From positions 1 through 23,963 of the forward strand of contig JASJQH010007035.1 in the NCBI GenBank assembly GCA_040143965.1: a stretch of DNA of 23,963 nucleotides, written 5' to 3'. How positions within the stretch are numbered: the first letter of the stretch is position 1; the number at the start of each line of letters is the position of its first letter. A program made the translations under genes and the position numbers. This DNA is from Basidiobolus ranarum. Taxonomy: Eukaryota > Basidiobolomycota > Basidiobolomycetes > Basidiobolales. The notes under the pieces were generated by a model that was given only the letters and a program-made list of their open reading frames with translations, was not told where the DNA came from and searched no databases. Positions 1-10,876 of the stretch are shown piece after piece.

Positions 1-266
1 TTAGCAATTTGTCTTTAACATTAAGACAAATTGTGTTAAAGGCACTTTGTTCTTTTTTAACCTGGAGTAAAATTTAGGTTTCAGATAGTTTTGCCTTGTT
101 TTCTTCTCCTAAAACAGTGTCCCAAAGACCTTTTTCTTACAGCAGCATTTACATTTTAATTTTCTAAACTTGATAATTGGTACCATCCAATTTTTCAGAA
201 GAGGGAAAAGTTGCATAGATTTGAGAAGTAGACATTACAGAGAGTGCGAGCTTGGGGCTCATAACC
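1..266 (-). mobile_element. Ty1/copia element A, 5' internal part (gag start), cut by window edge
   Basis: This is the leader and beginning of gag of a minus-strand copia element that continues out of the window to the left. It is a near copy of 1811-2076, the equivalent part of element B; over the first 90 bases I estimate roughly 80-85% identity by eye. The gag reading would start near 154 on the minus strand. The bases just inside the LTR (about 255-266) sit where a tRNA primer-binding site belongs and weakly resemble the initiator-Met type used by many copia elements. Only a small part is present, so its integrity cannot be judged; it is treated as a fossil. Confidence 0.7.
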
Positions 267-602
267 TGTTAAAGTATTAGGGTGCCTGTTGGAAGTGGTT
301 TGGAGAATCAGAGGAATTGGTAGTTTTCACTTGTTGATTTATTGAGTAGAAAGTTGGCATTTATAGTTTTGTCAAGATGTAAACAAACAAGCATGTAGAA
401 TATGCTAAGGAAGGGCCCAGGAACTTGTGTGCAAAGTTTGGGGCTTCTAGTACAAGTTTGAAAAATCTATATATCTGAGAACTTCTAAGTTAGTAAAATA
501 TCTTAAATAAATTCCTTATGAGAATAATGGATAATATCTTAGTGAATTATAACATTACTAATTACTAAGTTATATATGACTGTATAGATGCTAATTTCAA
601 CA
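267..602 (-). repeat. copia LTR of element A (its 5' LTR)
   Basis: This LTR of about 336 bp has TG...CA type ends: on the plus strand it opens TGTTAAAGTATT and closes TTTCAACA. It aligns along its length with 2077-2420 and 22892-23239. Because gag-side sequence lies on its left, it is the 5' LTR of element A. On its right it abuts integrase-coding sequence of element B with no polypurine tract between them, so it does not look like the natural 3' LTR of B. An insertion of A into B is the simpler reading. Confidence 0.75.
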
Positions 603-2076
603 TCTTTTACAGTCTGGGATTCATATATTTGATATCAGATTTGGTTACACCAGAGCTCTGGAATAGTTGCCTAGCTTGTTTTCCATATATACAACCCTCA
701 CAAATTTTCATTTTGGTTTGGGGATTGATTTGAGTTCCAGAAATTGGGAGATTTTTGATCACTTTGCTCAAAAAATCAAATTCAATATGGCCAAATCTCT
801 TATGCCTTAATTGAAAAGTTTCTTGATTAGAATAACTTAGATTTACACATGAATCTCTTGGATTATATGTAAGCCTGTTTAAGTTTGGATGCTTTTCTCC
901 CATTGCTAAATAACTCCCATTTTGATCAGTGATGGTGCATCCTGACTTACCAAAATTGAATTTTAGCCCTTCTGAGGTGGCCTTGCATATATATATTAAG
1001 TTCTTGGCAATATCTGGAACATATAATTCATCCTTAAAAGTATATACTTTCTCTTCAGAAGCTCCAGTTAAATTGACTTGAGCTGTTCCCATCTCAATAG
1101 CATCCAATATGTGATCATCTCCCATGAAAACCTTTCTAATTGGGATTTCTTCATAATCCACAAACCAATGTTTTGCATTTGTGAAATGTTGGGAAGCTCC
1201 AGAATCAATATACCACATCTAAGAATCCTTGTTGGTAGTCATAGACAGAACAGATATGATCAAGTGATTGTCTGCTATAACCACATTTCCACAGTCAGTA
1301 AGTTTTTCTTCTGTTGTAATTCTTTTAAAGCAATCTGTGCTCAAATGGCCAGTTATTTTACAGTAATCACAGAATGTGTTACTTTTCTTCTTAAAGTTCT
1401 TTTGCCTTTTATATGAAGGTTTCCTATAGCCTAATAAAGCATTTTCTTCCTTCTTTTGGTTGGATCCCAATTTTCCTAAATCTTCATCCAGAAGTCTGCC
1501 AAATACAAAATTTAAGGTAATATTTTTGGTTCCTAATGCAAGAGCCATTACTAGGCTCTGATACTCATGTGCAGGCTATTCAGGACTGTAACTATGATAT
1601 CTTGATCAGTGGTAGGTACTTCAATGCATTCCATTGCATCCACTAAAGTAGTGACTCTATTAATTAGTTGTTCAAAGTCTTCTCTGGGTTTCATCTTTAA
1701 GTTAAAGAATTGTCTTCTTAGAAACATCTTGTTGGCAGTAGAACATGTTTGGTAGGCATTTTCCAAGGCTTTCCAAACCTTGTTGATAGCTTTGGCCCTT
1801 GAACATTGTATTAGCAATTTGTCTTTAACTATAAGACAAATTGTGCTGAAGGTATTTTATTCTTTTTTTACCTGGACCAAAATTTCAGTTTTGAATAGTT
1901 TTGTGTTGTTTTCTTCTCCTACAACAGTGTCCCAAAGTCCTTTTTTTTGTAGCAGCTTTTTCATTTTAATTTTCTAAACTTGATAATTGGTTTTATTCTC
2001 TTTTTCAGAGGAGGAAAAAGTTCCAGAAATTTGACAAGTAGACATTATAACAAGTGCAAGCTTGAGGCTCATAACT
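603..2076 (-). mobile_element. Ty1/copia element B internal region: gag, protease, start of integrase (broken)
   Basis: Read on the minus strand from right to left, the parts are in copia order. Gag starts near 1964, with the UBN2-type gag region at about 1551-1817 (motif FFNLKMKPREDFEQL). A CCHC zinc knuckle (CDYCKITGHLSTDC) lies in 1219-1548. The aspartic protease motif DSGASQHF is near 1200, followed by the GAG-pre-integrase/HHCC region (HKRFGH ... CEGCIYGK) down to about 660. The coding frame changes several times, so the copy is broken (a few breaks) and is a fossil. The rest of pol is missing at the junction with element A near 603 and would be expected beyond the left window edge if A was inserted into B. 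Confidence 0.85.
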
Positions 2077-2420
2077 AGTTAAAGTATTTGGGAGCCTGTT
2101 GGAAGTGGTTTGGAGAATTAGAGAAATTGGTGGTTTTACTTGTTGATTTGTCGAGTATTCAGTTGACATTTATAGGTTTGTCAAGATGTAAGCAAAATAA
2201 CATGTAGAATGTGTTAAGGAAGGTCCCAGGAACATGTGTGCAGAGTTTGGGGATTCTACCACAAGTTTGAAAAATCTATGTATCTGAGAACTTCTAAGTT
2301 GGTAAAAATACTCTAAGTAAATTCCGATTGAGAATAATGGATAAAATTTTAGTGAAATATAAGATAACTAAGCACTAAGCTATATATGACTATATATGCC
2401 GTTATGGAAATATCTCCACA
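2077..2420 (-). repeat. copia 5' LTR of element B
   Basis: This LTR of about 344 bp aligns with 267-602 and 22892-23239. It shares the landmarks GGAGCCTGTTGGAAGTGG, AAGGAAGGTCCCAGGAAC and TATCTGAGAACTTCTAAGTT. The outer end near 2420 borders unique sequence; the inner end has drifted from the usual TG/CA terminus. It lies only about 120 bp downstream of the HFM1 stop codon, on the same strand as that gene, so it may contribute to or disturb HFM1 transcript ends (inference). Confidence 0.75.
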
Positions 2421-2539
2421 AAATTCGTCATAAATAGCGTTATTCCAAAAGAAATGGAATTTATTTATTAACGCAAAATGTGAAAGCAATATTATGAAGC
2501 TATAGGGTCAGTCATGAGTTTACTAACTGAATATGACTA

Positions 2540-5500
2540 TTAAGAATCGGAAAAAAAGTTTGGAACATCCGTAAATAAATTTCGACTATGCTTTTTAGTT
2601 CCAAATTGAGAGAATGTGTAACTTGGTGCCCCGGTGTCTGGCTGAGTTAAATCCAACACTGGTAGATTGTCAAATGAGAAAATGTCACTCTCTTCCAAAT
2701 CTTTGGGTGGAAATTCACTTGATGTGAAATCAGGGACTGGAGATAATGAGTCGGACTTCTTAAGACTACTCTCTGGAATGGAGTCTCTGTTGCTTGCTTT
2801 GAGATTGTCTAAAAATATGGTCATTCACTAATTCAAGCCAGTTTAAATGTCAAAACGCAATTACCACTTTTGACCGTATTTCTATCGTTCCACTCGTGGT
2901 CCGATTCAGAAATGTTGATTTGTGGCTCTTCAATCTTTTTTGGGTATGTCCTTCTTTTCCTCTTCCGAACCCTTGGACTGCTAACACTGAAATTAGTTCA
3001 ATTAGCACCATGAACGCCTAATAACTGTCTCACCTCTGCGGTTTTGAGTGGTCCTGTACTTTAGCGCCCCTTTTGCAACAAAGGTGTGCGCAACTGAGAG
3101 AGTTTAGTTTTCGGAGTTAGTAATTAAATAAGCGCAATTTACCTCATCTTATTGAGACAATGGTGTCCACACGTTTTGATGGAAGGCGTATCTTCGGGGA
3201 TATCATCTTTCTGAGAATCTAACGTATTCTTCTATATTTATCAGTATGCTGTGTTTGTTATTTTTTAGTAGCGAAATACTGATACCTGAGGGCTACCTGT
3301 ACTTATCTCGATGTTTTTTTCGCAACCTGCACTAACAGGGTACTCGTAGTGAAGGTCCAATCCAACTGAAACATCGTTAAAGATTCTGTTGTAATAAAGA
3401 ACGTTTAAAAAGCTTACGGAAGTCTTCGCAAAGAACAGAACAATATACAGTCTCTATATTGTCATTCTGGCTTAATTTTATGCGAAAGTTCTTTGGATCT
3501 TGTAACTTGGAAACACTTCATAATCTTAGTATACACAAATGAATGTGACCACCGAGGATATATACTTACGCTATTCTTCTATAATCCAAAAGAGTGCCAT
3601 CGCCGGTTGACGCCAAAAAAATTGCCCAGATAATCAGCCCATTCTTCGTAACTTTTAGTTTCTTGTTTTTCAAGCCGATAGTGATAAGTAGCTCAAATTC
3701 ATCTTTGGATACATATTCATTGAACTTCGAGAAAATAAAACCATTAATACTGAGTTCAAATCTTCCACAATGTATCATTACCCTTTTGATAGCTAGTGTG
3801 AATTTTGGCAAAGAGTGAAGTGAATCTAAAATCTATGATTATCTGTATATAAGCCGGCGGCCAGTATATCAGTATTCAATCAATTCTACCTGATGGCCAA
3901 AAGGTGGATTTCGATTAAGAATCTGGGAAACGTTCATTAGCCTTGAGAAGGTCAGGGAGTGGTATATCAGTAACCTACCATTTCTATTCTATGCGGATCT
4001 GCCTCTCCTAACTTCTTCAATGATATGATCCCAGCATTAGTGAGTTGCCGTATAGATTGAGGACCTAGCCAGAAGATTAGAAAGATTCTCGCAGTGCAAA
4101 AAAGAGTTTATACCAATTTTTTCGATCTGCCTCAAGACACCTGTAGAATCTTCCCAACATTTGGCCTTTAAACACCGATATCTAAACATCACCGTTAGCG
4201 GTGAAATCAGGTTTCATCATTATCATCAATAATTACTCACAAGCTGATGGCATTCCTTAAGGCTACAGGATCTTTTCTTTCGAGACAGCATTCGATGATA
4301 CCTGCCATGTGATCTTATGTTAAATATGATATTAAAAGAATTCCACTACGATTTACATTTTAAAACTCTGCTGCCATGGTGTACGATGATATTTGCATCT
4401 TGATTCATCGTTGCTTGTATCTTTGGGTCTGAGAACGATATTCCTCCTAATATAAACTAATTGATCCATTAGAACATGATTTAGCGTGATATGGAAACAA
4501 TTACCTACTTGAATCATCAGGAATATCCTTTCGTCTACAGTTTTAACCTTTCCTTTTAGAGGGAATTTCAGAGAAGTATTTTTGTTTTCCTTATTGAGAA
4601 CCGATTTTTCTCCAGATTGAATTCGTAACTCACTAAATTCCTCAGCTTTAGATAGAATTTCTAACTTTTTAACGTTGATTAGATTATGATCAATATATGA
4701 CTTCTGCTCCCCACTTACTAGCTCTCTAACTGAGGCTCCCCAAGTCATTTTGCAAATGTGAACCATAGTCCCCAACTTGATGTAATATTTGGCCATACAT
4801 TTTCCGAATGCTTGATACTCTAGTTAAACTAGTGCGAGATTGAAAACATTTGTTAAGGAGGACATACCTGTTGCTATTATTTTGCTAGTTGTCAAATTCA
4901 TCTCTACTAATCCGTTTTTATCCAATGATGCCAGGCCATTAACACCAATTCCTTATGTGGTACTTAGTAAACATGAGCACAGGAGTTAAACTATTTCAAA
5001 GTCTTTACCCTCAAGAGCTTTTTCAGAATTTTGTTGTGCTTTAAACTTGGCCTCTACCATATAATGTTCCGGGTTTGATTTGATTCGTACATACAAAAAT
5101 GTTGATTTCAACCTTTATAATTGTCAGAATCGCTGGTGCACTATCACAAAGAGACTAATTTACCATTTAATAGCTTCTTCAACACTGGTTATAGTTCCCA
5201 AGCAAATCTCCGCATTAAGGTGTTCAATTAAATTTTCATGTAAACTACAATACATTGAGTTGAATTATTATCTAGTTTGATTAACGAATTTTCATAAGCA
5301 CACTAACCTGCTCTCAATCGTTTCATTTCCGGAGATCAATTGTTCATATTTCTCTTTGTTCTCACTCGAAGTCATGATAACAACGACACCAGCTTTGTCA
5401 AACTGTGGGCGTCCAGCTCTCCCTATCATCTGTAAGATATCTAATTCTGAATACTCTTGGTATTTGGAATTATTGTAGCCTATATTATAGTTCAACGTTA

Positions 5501-8209
5501 AAATACAGAAAGAAAAATTATCTGTAATCGCGAGCAACCTAGTGTCGATTTTATAATAACAAGGTATGCGGGAAAGTTGACCTGTAGATTGATATATTCA
5601 GTCACACGCTGAGTTAGCAATACCAAATCGGAAAATACATACACCAACGGCCAACGTAGTTGTCGTACCTAGAAATTCTCACTAGTCAATTGTAACTGTG
5701 GGAAACTGAACAGTAAACACCAATCAACTTACATATGACCTTCAAATGACTATTAAGAAACAGTTGTTCCACCACTTTTCTATCTTTGTAGTCCAGACCG
5801 GCATGATGGAAAGCTATGCCCGCTTTAATGTACTCTTTGGATATTCTCTGTTTGAGATTATGCTCCTTTAATACGTTCTTAAACCAAATTTACCTTGGAG
5901 TTTTTTATCTTTAACGGATCGACATGACTGCTCGAGACTAAAGATGTTTGTTAAATGTATATACATTATATGAGTAATACTGAGCATAACCAACATTGTT
6001 GATCTGGCTTGATTTCCATCATTCATACTTTGTTTCAGTTGATTATCTGTTGCTAGAACATCACATGCTAGTTGAGCGGATTTTCTAGTGTTACAAAACT
6101 GCAACGACGTAAGAACCCTCAATAAATAATACTGAGCCTAATTTGGTATTTTACCACGAGAGTAGGTTTTCCTGAGGAATGATTGCGAATTATCTCGGCC
6201 AATCTCGAATGATGTAATTAGTATGATCATAGAAAATATAGATGGATTTTGTGTGAGGTTTTACCGAAAGTTTAGATTGCGATCAAAAAGAAATGGAGAA
6301 GCATTATTGACCGGGTATCCGTACACAAATCGGTTCAACTTCACAGGCCTATACTCTTCACCAAAACGCTTTACACATGCCAAATTTTTTCCTGATCTTT
6401 CATTAGTCGGACATATTCCTTCACCTAACCACTCGGCTATATCGTTTACATTTGGAACAGTGGCTGAAATGGCAATATAGCGTATTTGAACGCTTATAGC
6501 TTTCATTCTACTTACCTGGAGAAGATATTAGATACTGTTTAATACATCAGAAGACATTGAAAACTTACCACTGCTTCAAGAGCAGCACCTCGCTTTTCAT
6601 TAAGCATATGCACTTCATCGATCTATATGAAGTATTAGTTATGTCTTCCAAGCACTGGTATATTTTCCGGCATTTACCATAAACAACCGAATCATTTTCA
6701 TGAATGCTTGATGATCTTGCCTGTAAATATAAGGGAAATACTTAATAAACCATAGCCCTTTGTACTCCTAGGAGTACTTACCATCTCCTTGTAATGGAGT
6801 CCCACTTCTCCGGAGTGGTTACTCTAAAAGTATGCTTCAATATTGAGTAAAGATTGGTTGAAATGATATCACGCTTTCTTACATTATGTTGCACTTTTTA
6901 ATATCAAATATACTCGTAGAATTCGTATCTCCAGTAAGCTCTCTACCTTGATATACGATTAGTAATCACTAAGGTGACATTATCAGAGTATGATACCCTA
7001 CATGTTAAACCAAAAGGCCGGAACTTTTGCTCCCAATCTGCTGATCTTTCAGAGCATAATGCCTTTTGAGAAGATAGTTGAAATTTACCACAAATTGAAC
7101 AGTAAGATGTAACGGAAATCCACCTTAATAGGAGCCATGTAAATAATCTTTGCATTACTTGATTTGTTGCTCATCAATAATTTAACCATAGCGAGCTCCA
7201 AAACACATGTTTTTCCGGATCCAGTCGGTGCTTTCCAGTTTAAATCTTAGTAGCAGTTTGAATTTAAAAATTATGACAAAACTTACCACTAATGACCATG
7301 TTGACAGAACTATTTAGAGCCTTGTATATATTTAAAATATGATTCAATGCTAATAACAGCGTATATATGAAAGTATGATAAGCTTACTGAGTCAAAGCAT
7401 TGAGATTGCATCCTGTTGAACGTTTGAAAGGAAAATAAACTTCGGAATCGGTCGGCTTTCATTAGAATATTGATTAGCATATTTTACAAGAATGAGAGAT
7501 TAGTACTCCTCAACTTACGCAGTACTGATACAGATTTCAATGCTACATCTTGTATACTGGTGGCGTTGTTAGTTAGCTCTCTAGAAATTTTTCCAAAACC
7601 TTGAGAAATCAAATTAATCACTTTAATATGCAATAATCGTTTCATATGTATATATATAGCACTCACTCGGTTGACTATTAGCGGATCGTGGGACATATCG
7701 TTCGAGAGTTTTACTCGTGCTTCTCTAAAAGTAATTATGAGTATTTCGGTTTAATTAAGCGATTCCAAGGACTATTTTACCTCTAAGAATCTATTTGCGT
7801 CATAATGAACCTGGGAACTTCTTGTCGGTATATAGTCGGATCTTTCACTCTCTAATACATTCCAGCATTTATTTGGAAATTCATACGAACTATAACTAAT
7901 TACGTATGAACTTACTTGGAGTCTGGATTATTAACCTTTGAGGGCTAAATTTATTATTAGTTACGTCACAAACAATAAAATAGAGGCCACTTGCCGCTGG
8001 TCAACCGGTTCTTGCAACTTGTCTGAGTATGAATCTACTAGTGGAAATTTAGTGGAAATATTGCAAGTAATACTACAGTACACAGTACATTTACCTGCAG
8101 GGCTTTGATAAGAAAAATTCCACGTAGCTTGTGGTTGGAAATCAGTCATATTTTGGTAGAAATCATACTCTTCTGCTTCGATCTCACTGAGCAGTTCATC
8201 GATATCCAT
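2540..8209 (-). CDS. HFM1: HFM1/MER3 meiotic ATP-dependent DNA helicase (Ski2-like), many introns
   Basis: HFM1/MER3 is a nuclear helicase that stabilises recombination intermediates during meiotic crossover formation. Exon 1 (8095-8209) starts at ATG 8207-8209 and encodes MDIDELLSEIEAEEYDF; at least 20 short GT-AG introns follow. Helicase motifs are in order: Walker A PTGSGKT at 7208-7228 (its preceding Ala codon is split by an intron), IYMAPIK near 7115-7135, TTPEKWDS near 6800, DEVH at 6608-6619, ISATVPN near 6450, FHHAGLDYKDRKVVEQ near 5770-5820, TTTTLAVG near 5650, and QMIGRAGRPQFD at 5397-5432. The Sec63-like part follows: MAKYYIKLG near 4790, HHGSRVL near 4370, AKCWEDSTGVLRQIEKIG near 4120, LTNAGIISLKKLGEADP near 4010, and ILNRNPPFGHQ near 3900. 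A C-terminal zinc finger lies at 3066-3171. The stop codon is TAA at 2540-2542. All core motifs look intact. Exact exon borders toward the C-terminus are less certain than the identity. Confidence 0.9.
3066..3171 (-). other. HFM1 C-terminal zinc-finger motif split by an intron
   Basis: Two exons of the helicase gene give CGHHCLNKM(S) and CAHLCCKRG. The arrangement C-x-H-x-C-x2-K-x2-C-x-H-x-CCK-x-G lines up position for position with my recollection of the zinc-finger segment of animal HFM1 (CNHLCKSKHTCGHDCCK). The intron of about 50 bp falls between the two halves, with the Ser codon spanning it. This supports assigning the poorly conserved exons left of 3500 to the same gene. Confidence 0.75.
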
Positions 8210-9529
8210 GGTGGTTAACCAAAGGTAAAAGAGTATGTGAAATACTTATACATTCCATTAAACACTATATGCGCATTTAGTCATAGAAAGTATCAAAAGG
8301 ATGATTGTTACCAGGGGAACCGATTAATCAAATTAGTATTTGTTATTCCATGGAGCGTCGGTGTCTTAATAAGTCAAATCCCATTTTGAAGCAATCGAAA
8401 AGAAATTCTAGATAAGAATGACAGGGACAAATCTAAAAAGGCAAATCTCCGAGCCTCCAGAATATAAGCGAAGGAAAATTACGAAGCGTGCGAGAATTGA
8501 AAATCATGTAACGGAAGAGTGGGTATAGCCGTAGCAGATTTGGCGCACTAATTACTCTTTCCAACAACGTAACATCACTGGCATTCAGGAATAGAATTTG
8601 TAGTGGTCACGCTAGAAAGTACCAGATCAATTTTCGCGCTTTCTAGACTACTGTGCAATATCAGACCTAATTCGGCAAGATAAAGCATGATAACAAAGCA
8701 GCGAAGATGATATCCATAGGCTAATATTGATTGAGGTATGTAATATCAGTACCGTGTTTTGAAGTACCATGGTCTCACCGAGCGAATATGGGTTTGCTGG
8801 ATCTTATGGATTTTCTATAATCAGAACTGGCAAATTTTTTCAAGGATTTACTGTTACATCCTATCGCTGAAGTGGTGAGAAAGTTCTACGAAATTGGGGA
8901 CCGTACCCTCAATTCCGCCTTATCTCCCACGAGCATTTGCGAAAACAGGCAATAATAGAAGATAGTTGCTATTTTGGTTATATGAACGCTTCCATCAAGT
9001 TATCAACAAACCACGAAGGGACAATTGCCCAAAGTCAAGGGCTGAGGGTTGGATAGAATCCCAGTACATCCCTTCCTAGCTGCTTTAGATGTCGTTCACA
9101 CTTTCTGTTCTTCCAGCTTCTCTGTCTGTAGAGGAAATTCCAGAAATATTGCCATACATGGGGAACTTTAACATGGTCAAATGGGCCCAAAAAATGGGGT
9201 ACATCCAGGGATTTATCATGAAAGCTATCATGGAAGAGGTTTATAGATGTAGACCCTGAGATGTAGATTTTAATTGGCCAAACTGTCTCGTTGTAGTGTA
9301 TGATACACGATGACTGAAAATACCAAAATATCTGATAGATACTTCCCAAATATGGCGTAGTCCTAACGTAAACTCTAAATTGAATCTACTGAGGGTAAAG
9401 ATCCGAAAAAGATAGCAAGTGCAAGGTTTTCTTAAGAAATTCCTGGATGCTTGAAAGTATTTAAGAGTGGTGCATTCTTTCCGAGTCGTCACTATTTATT
9501 TACTCTCATTTATAGCTTGACTAGTGTAG
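8210..9529. other. divergent intergenic region with no secure gene
   Basis: This is about 1.3 kb between the divergently transcribed HFM1 and permease genes, presumably holding both promoters. I see no RNA gene or terminal repeat. Two weak protein-like stretches occur on the plus strand: 8418-8528 (36 residues, starting MTGTNLKRQISEPPEYKR, basic) and the low-stop region 8769-9307 listed separately. Minus-strand open frames at 9035-9349 and 9241-9492 lack recognisable motifs. Confidence 0.5.
8769..9307 (+). pseudogene. possible decayed coding stretch, family unknown
   Basis: Three protein-like segments lie close together on the plus strand. 8769-8867 reads MVSPSEYGFAGSYGFSI and onward to a stop at 8868. 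The same frame then stays open for 61 codons to a stop at 9054. A second frame, 9089-9259, encodes 56 residues including EEIPEILPYMGNFNMVKWAQ and a helix-like MKAIMEEVYRC, and remains plausible past its stop (PNCLVVVYDTR, to about 9307). Chance could produce such runs, but their residue composition looks more protein-like than the opposite strand. I do not recognise the family. Alternatives are a small multi-exon gene or mere chance. Confidence 0.22.
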
Positions 9530-10876
9530 ATGGAACTAACTGAAAATCAAGTAACTATCCCCTCCCCTCATAGCTGCGCTAGCACTAGGTCTGCTGCTAC
9601 ATTGGTGGTAGATGACGAGCCATCTAAATCCATGGATAAGGAAACGGGCGTTGTGGAGTTAGACGAAAGTTACCCTGAAGGTGGTCGCGGTTGGCTAGTG
9701 GTTTTTGGCGGCCTCCTCGTCCACTTCGTCGTTTTCGGTATCCAAACCACATTCGGTATCTTCCAAGAGCATTATCTAAATGTAGTGTTCCCTAATTCAA
9801 GTCCAGCCTCCGTCTCTTTAATTGGTACCGTTGGCGCTGGTATTCTAGCCATTCTAACCGTAGTTACGGGCTCTATGGCTGATCGGTTTGGTTACAGAGT
9901 CACGATTACCTCTGGTGCCTTTATACTTGCGGCTGGCTTAGTTCTAGCCTCCTTTTGTACAGAAATATGGCAACTGCTTCTGACCCAAGGTATTATGTAC
10001 GGTATTGGTGGTTCTATGTGTTATCCTCCTGCAATCAGCGCACCCTCTCAATGGTTTTCCAAGAGAAGAGGTCTTGCCACTGGTCTGACTGTATCTGGTT
10101 CTGGTATCGGTGGCTTAATTCTAAGCCCAATTACACAGGCCTTGATAAATTCTTTGGGACACAGATGGACTTTACGTATTTTGGCTCTTTATGCCATCGT
10201 CTTTTTGACCATCAGTTCTTTGCTTGTGAAAAGAAGATCGTTCCCTAAGAAGCAATCATCATCAGAGAAGTATGTTCATGATTACAGCTTCTTTAAGACA
10301 GTCAGATTTTGGATTTTCTTTGGCACCGGGCTCTTTACTGGATTCTCATACCTGGTTCCCTTCTTTTATATGCCAACTTACGCGGTATTCGTGGGTCTTA
10401 GCTCCAATCAAGGAGCTGTATTAGTGGCCTGCGCTAATGCTGCTTCTGCTGTTGGTCGTATTAGTACTGGATTTATTTCTGACAAACTCGGATGTATGAA
10501 TGTTCTTGGAATCTCTCTCTTTACTGCCGGTGCGATGTGTTTTCTTTGGATGTTCTCGACAGCATTTGCTCCGTTGATTATTTTTATGCTTTCCTACGGA
10601 TTTCTTGGTGGGGCATTCCCTAGTCTTTTCCCGGTAGTTACTGCTCTTTTGTTCGGTACGGAAAATCTTGCCACCATCGCTGGTGCTCTTTATGCCTCAA
10701 CTGCTATTGGTGATGCTGTAGGAGGTCCAATTGCTGGTGCCTTGTACGATGTAACTGCGCCTCATTACAATTATCGTTGGTCTATTGCATATGTCGCGAT
10801 AGGAATGTTCTTGTGCTCTGTGACTGTTGCCACTCTTAAGCACAACAAATATCGTACTCTTTGGGGTTTATTGTAA
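9530..10876 (+). CDS. MFS permease, monocarboxylate-porter (MCT/MCH) type
   Basis: This 448-residue, single-exon, 12-helix membrane transporter of the major facilitator superfamily follows a hydrophilic N-terminal tail of about 50 residues. The MCT family signature before helix 1 is present as EGGRGW (residues 50-55). Loop 2-3 carries the MFS motif A form GSMADRFGYR (114-123), and loop 4-5 has the MCT-typical WFSKRRGLATGL (175-186). Predicted helices lie near 55-78, 95-117, 124-143, 147-169, 182-205, 214-233, 257-280, 295-316, 324-345, 349-372, 379-405 and 417-436, with the central loop at about 234-256. Fungal members include Mch-type permeases; the substrate cannot be read from sequence and need not be a monocarboxylate. 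The start is the first ATG after an in-frame TAG at 9527-9529. It is transcribed divergently from HFM1. The absence of introns contrasts with the neighbours. Confidence 0.88.
   Translation: MELTENQVTIPSPHSCASTRSAATLVVDDEPSKSMDKETGVVELDESYPEGGRGWLVVFGGLLVHFVVFGIQTTFGIFQEHYLNVVFPNSSPASVSLIGTVGAGILAILTVVTGSMADRFGYRVTITSGAFILAAGLVLASFCTEIWQLLLTQGIMYGIGGSMCYPPAISAPSQWFSKRRGLATGLTVSGSGIGGLILSPITQALINSLGHRWTLRILALYAIVFLTISSLLVKRRSFPKKQSSSEKYVHDYSFFKTVRFWIFFGTGLFTGFSYLVPFFYMPTYAVFVGLSSNQGAVLVACANAASAVGRISTGFISDKLGCMNVLGISLFTAGAMCFLWMFSTAFAPLIIFMLSYGFLGGAFPSLFPVVTALLFGTENLATIAGALYASTAIGDAVGGPIAGALYDVTAPHYNYRWSIAYVAIGMFLCSVTVATLKHNKYRTLWGLL

Noticed and set aside
1078-1416. A 112-codon open frame on the plus strand
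   Set aside because: It is antisense to the copia gag-protease region, whose zinc knuckle and protease motifs identify the true strand.
6223-6480. Plus-strand open frame of 85 codons
   Set aside because: It is antisense to the HFM1 helicase exon that carries the SAT motif.
9035-9349. Minus-strand open frame of 104 codons
   Set aside because: It has no known motif, odd composition (many His/Trp/Phe), and overlaps another minus-strand frame and a more protein-like plus-strand frame.
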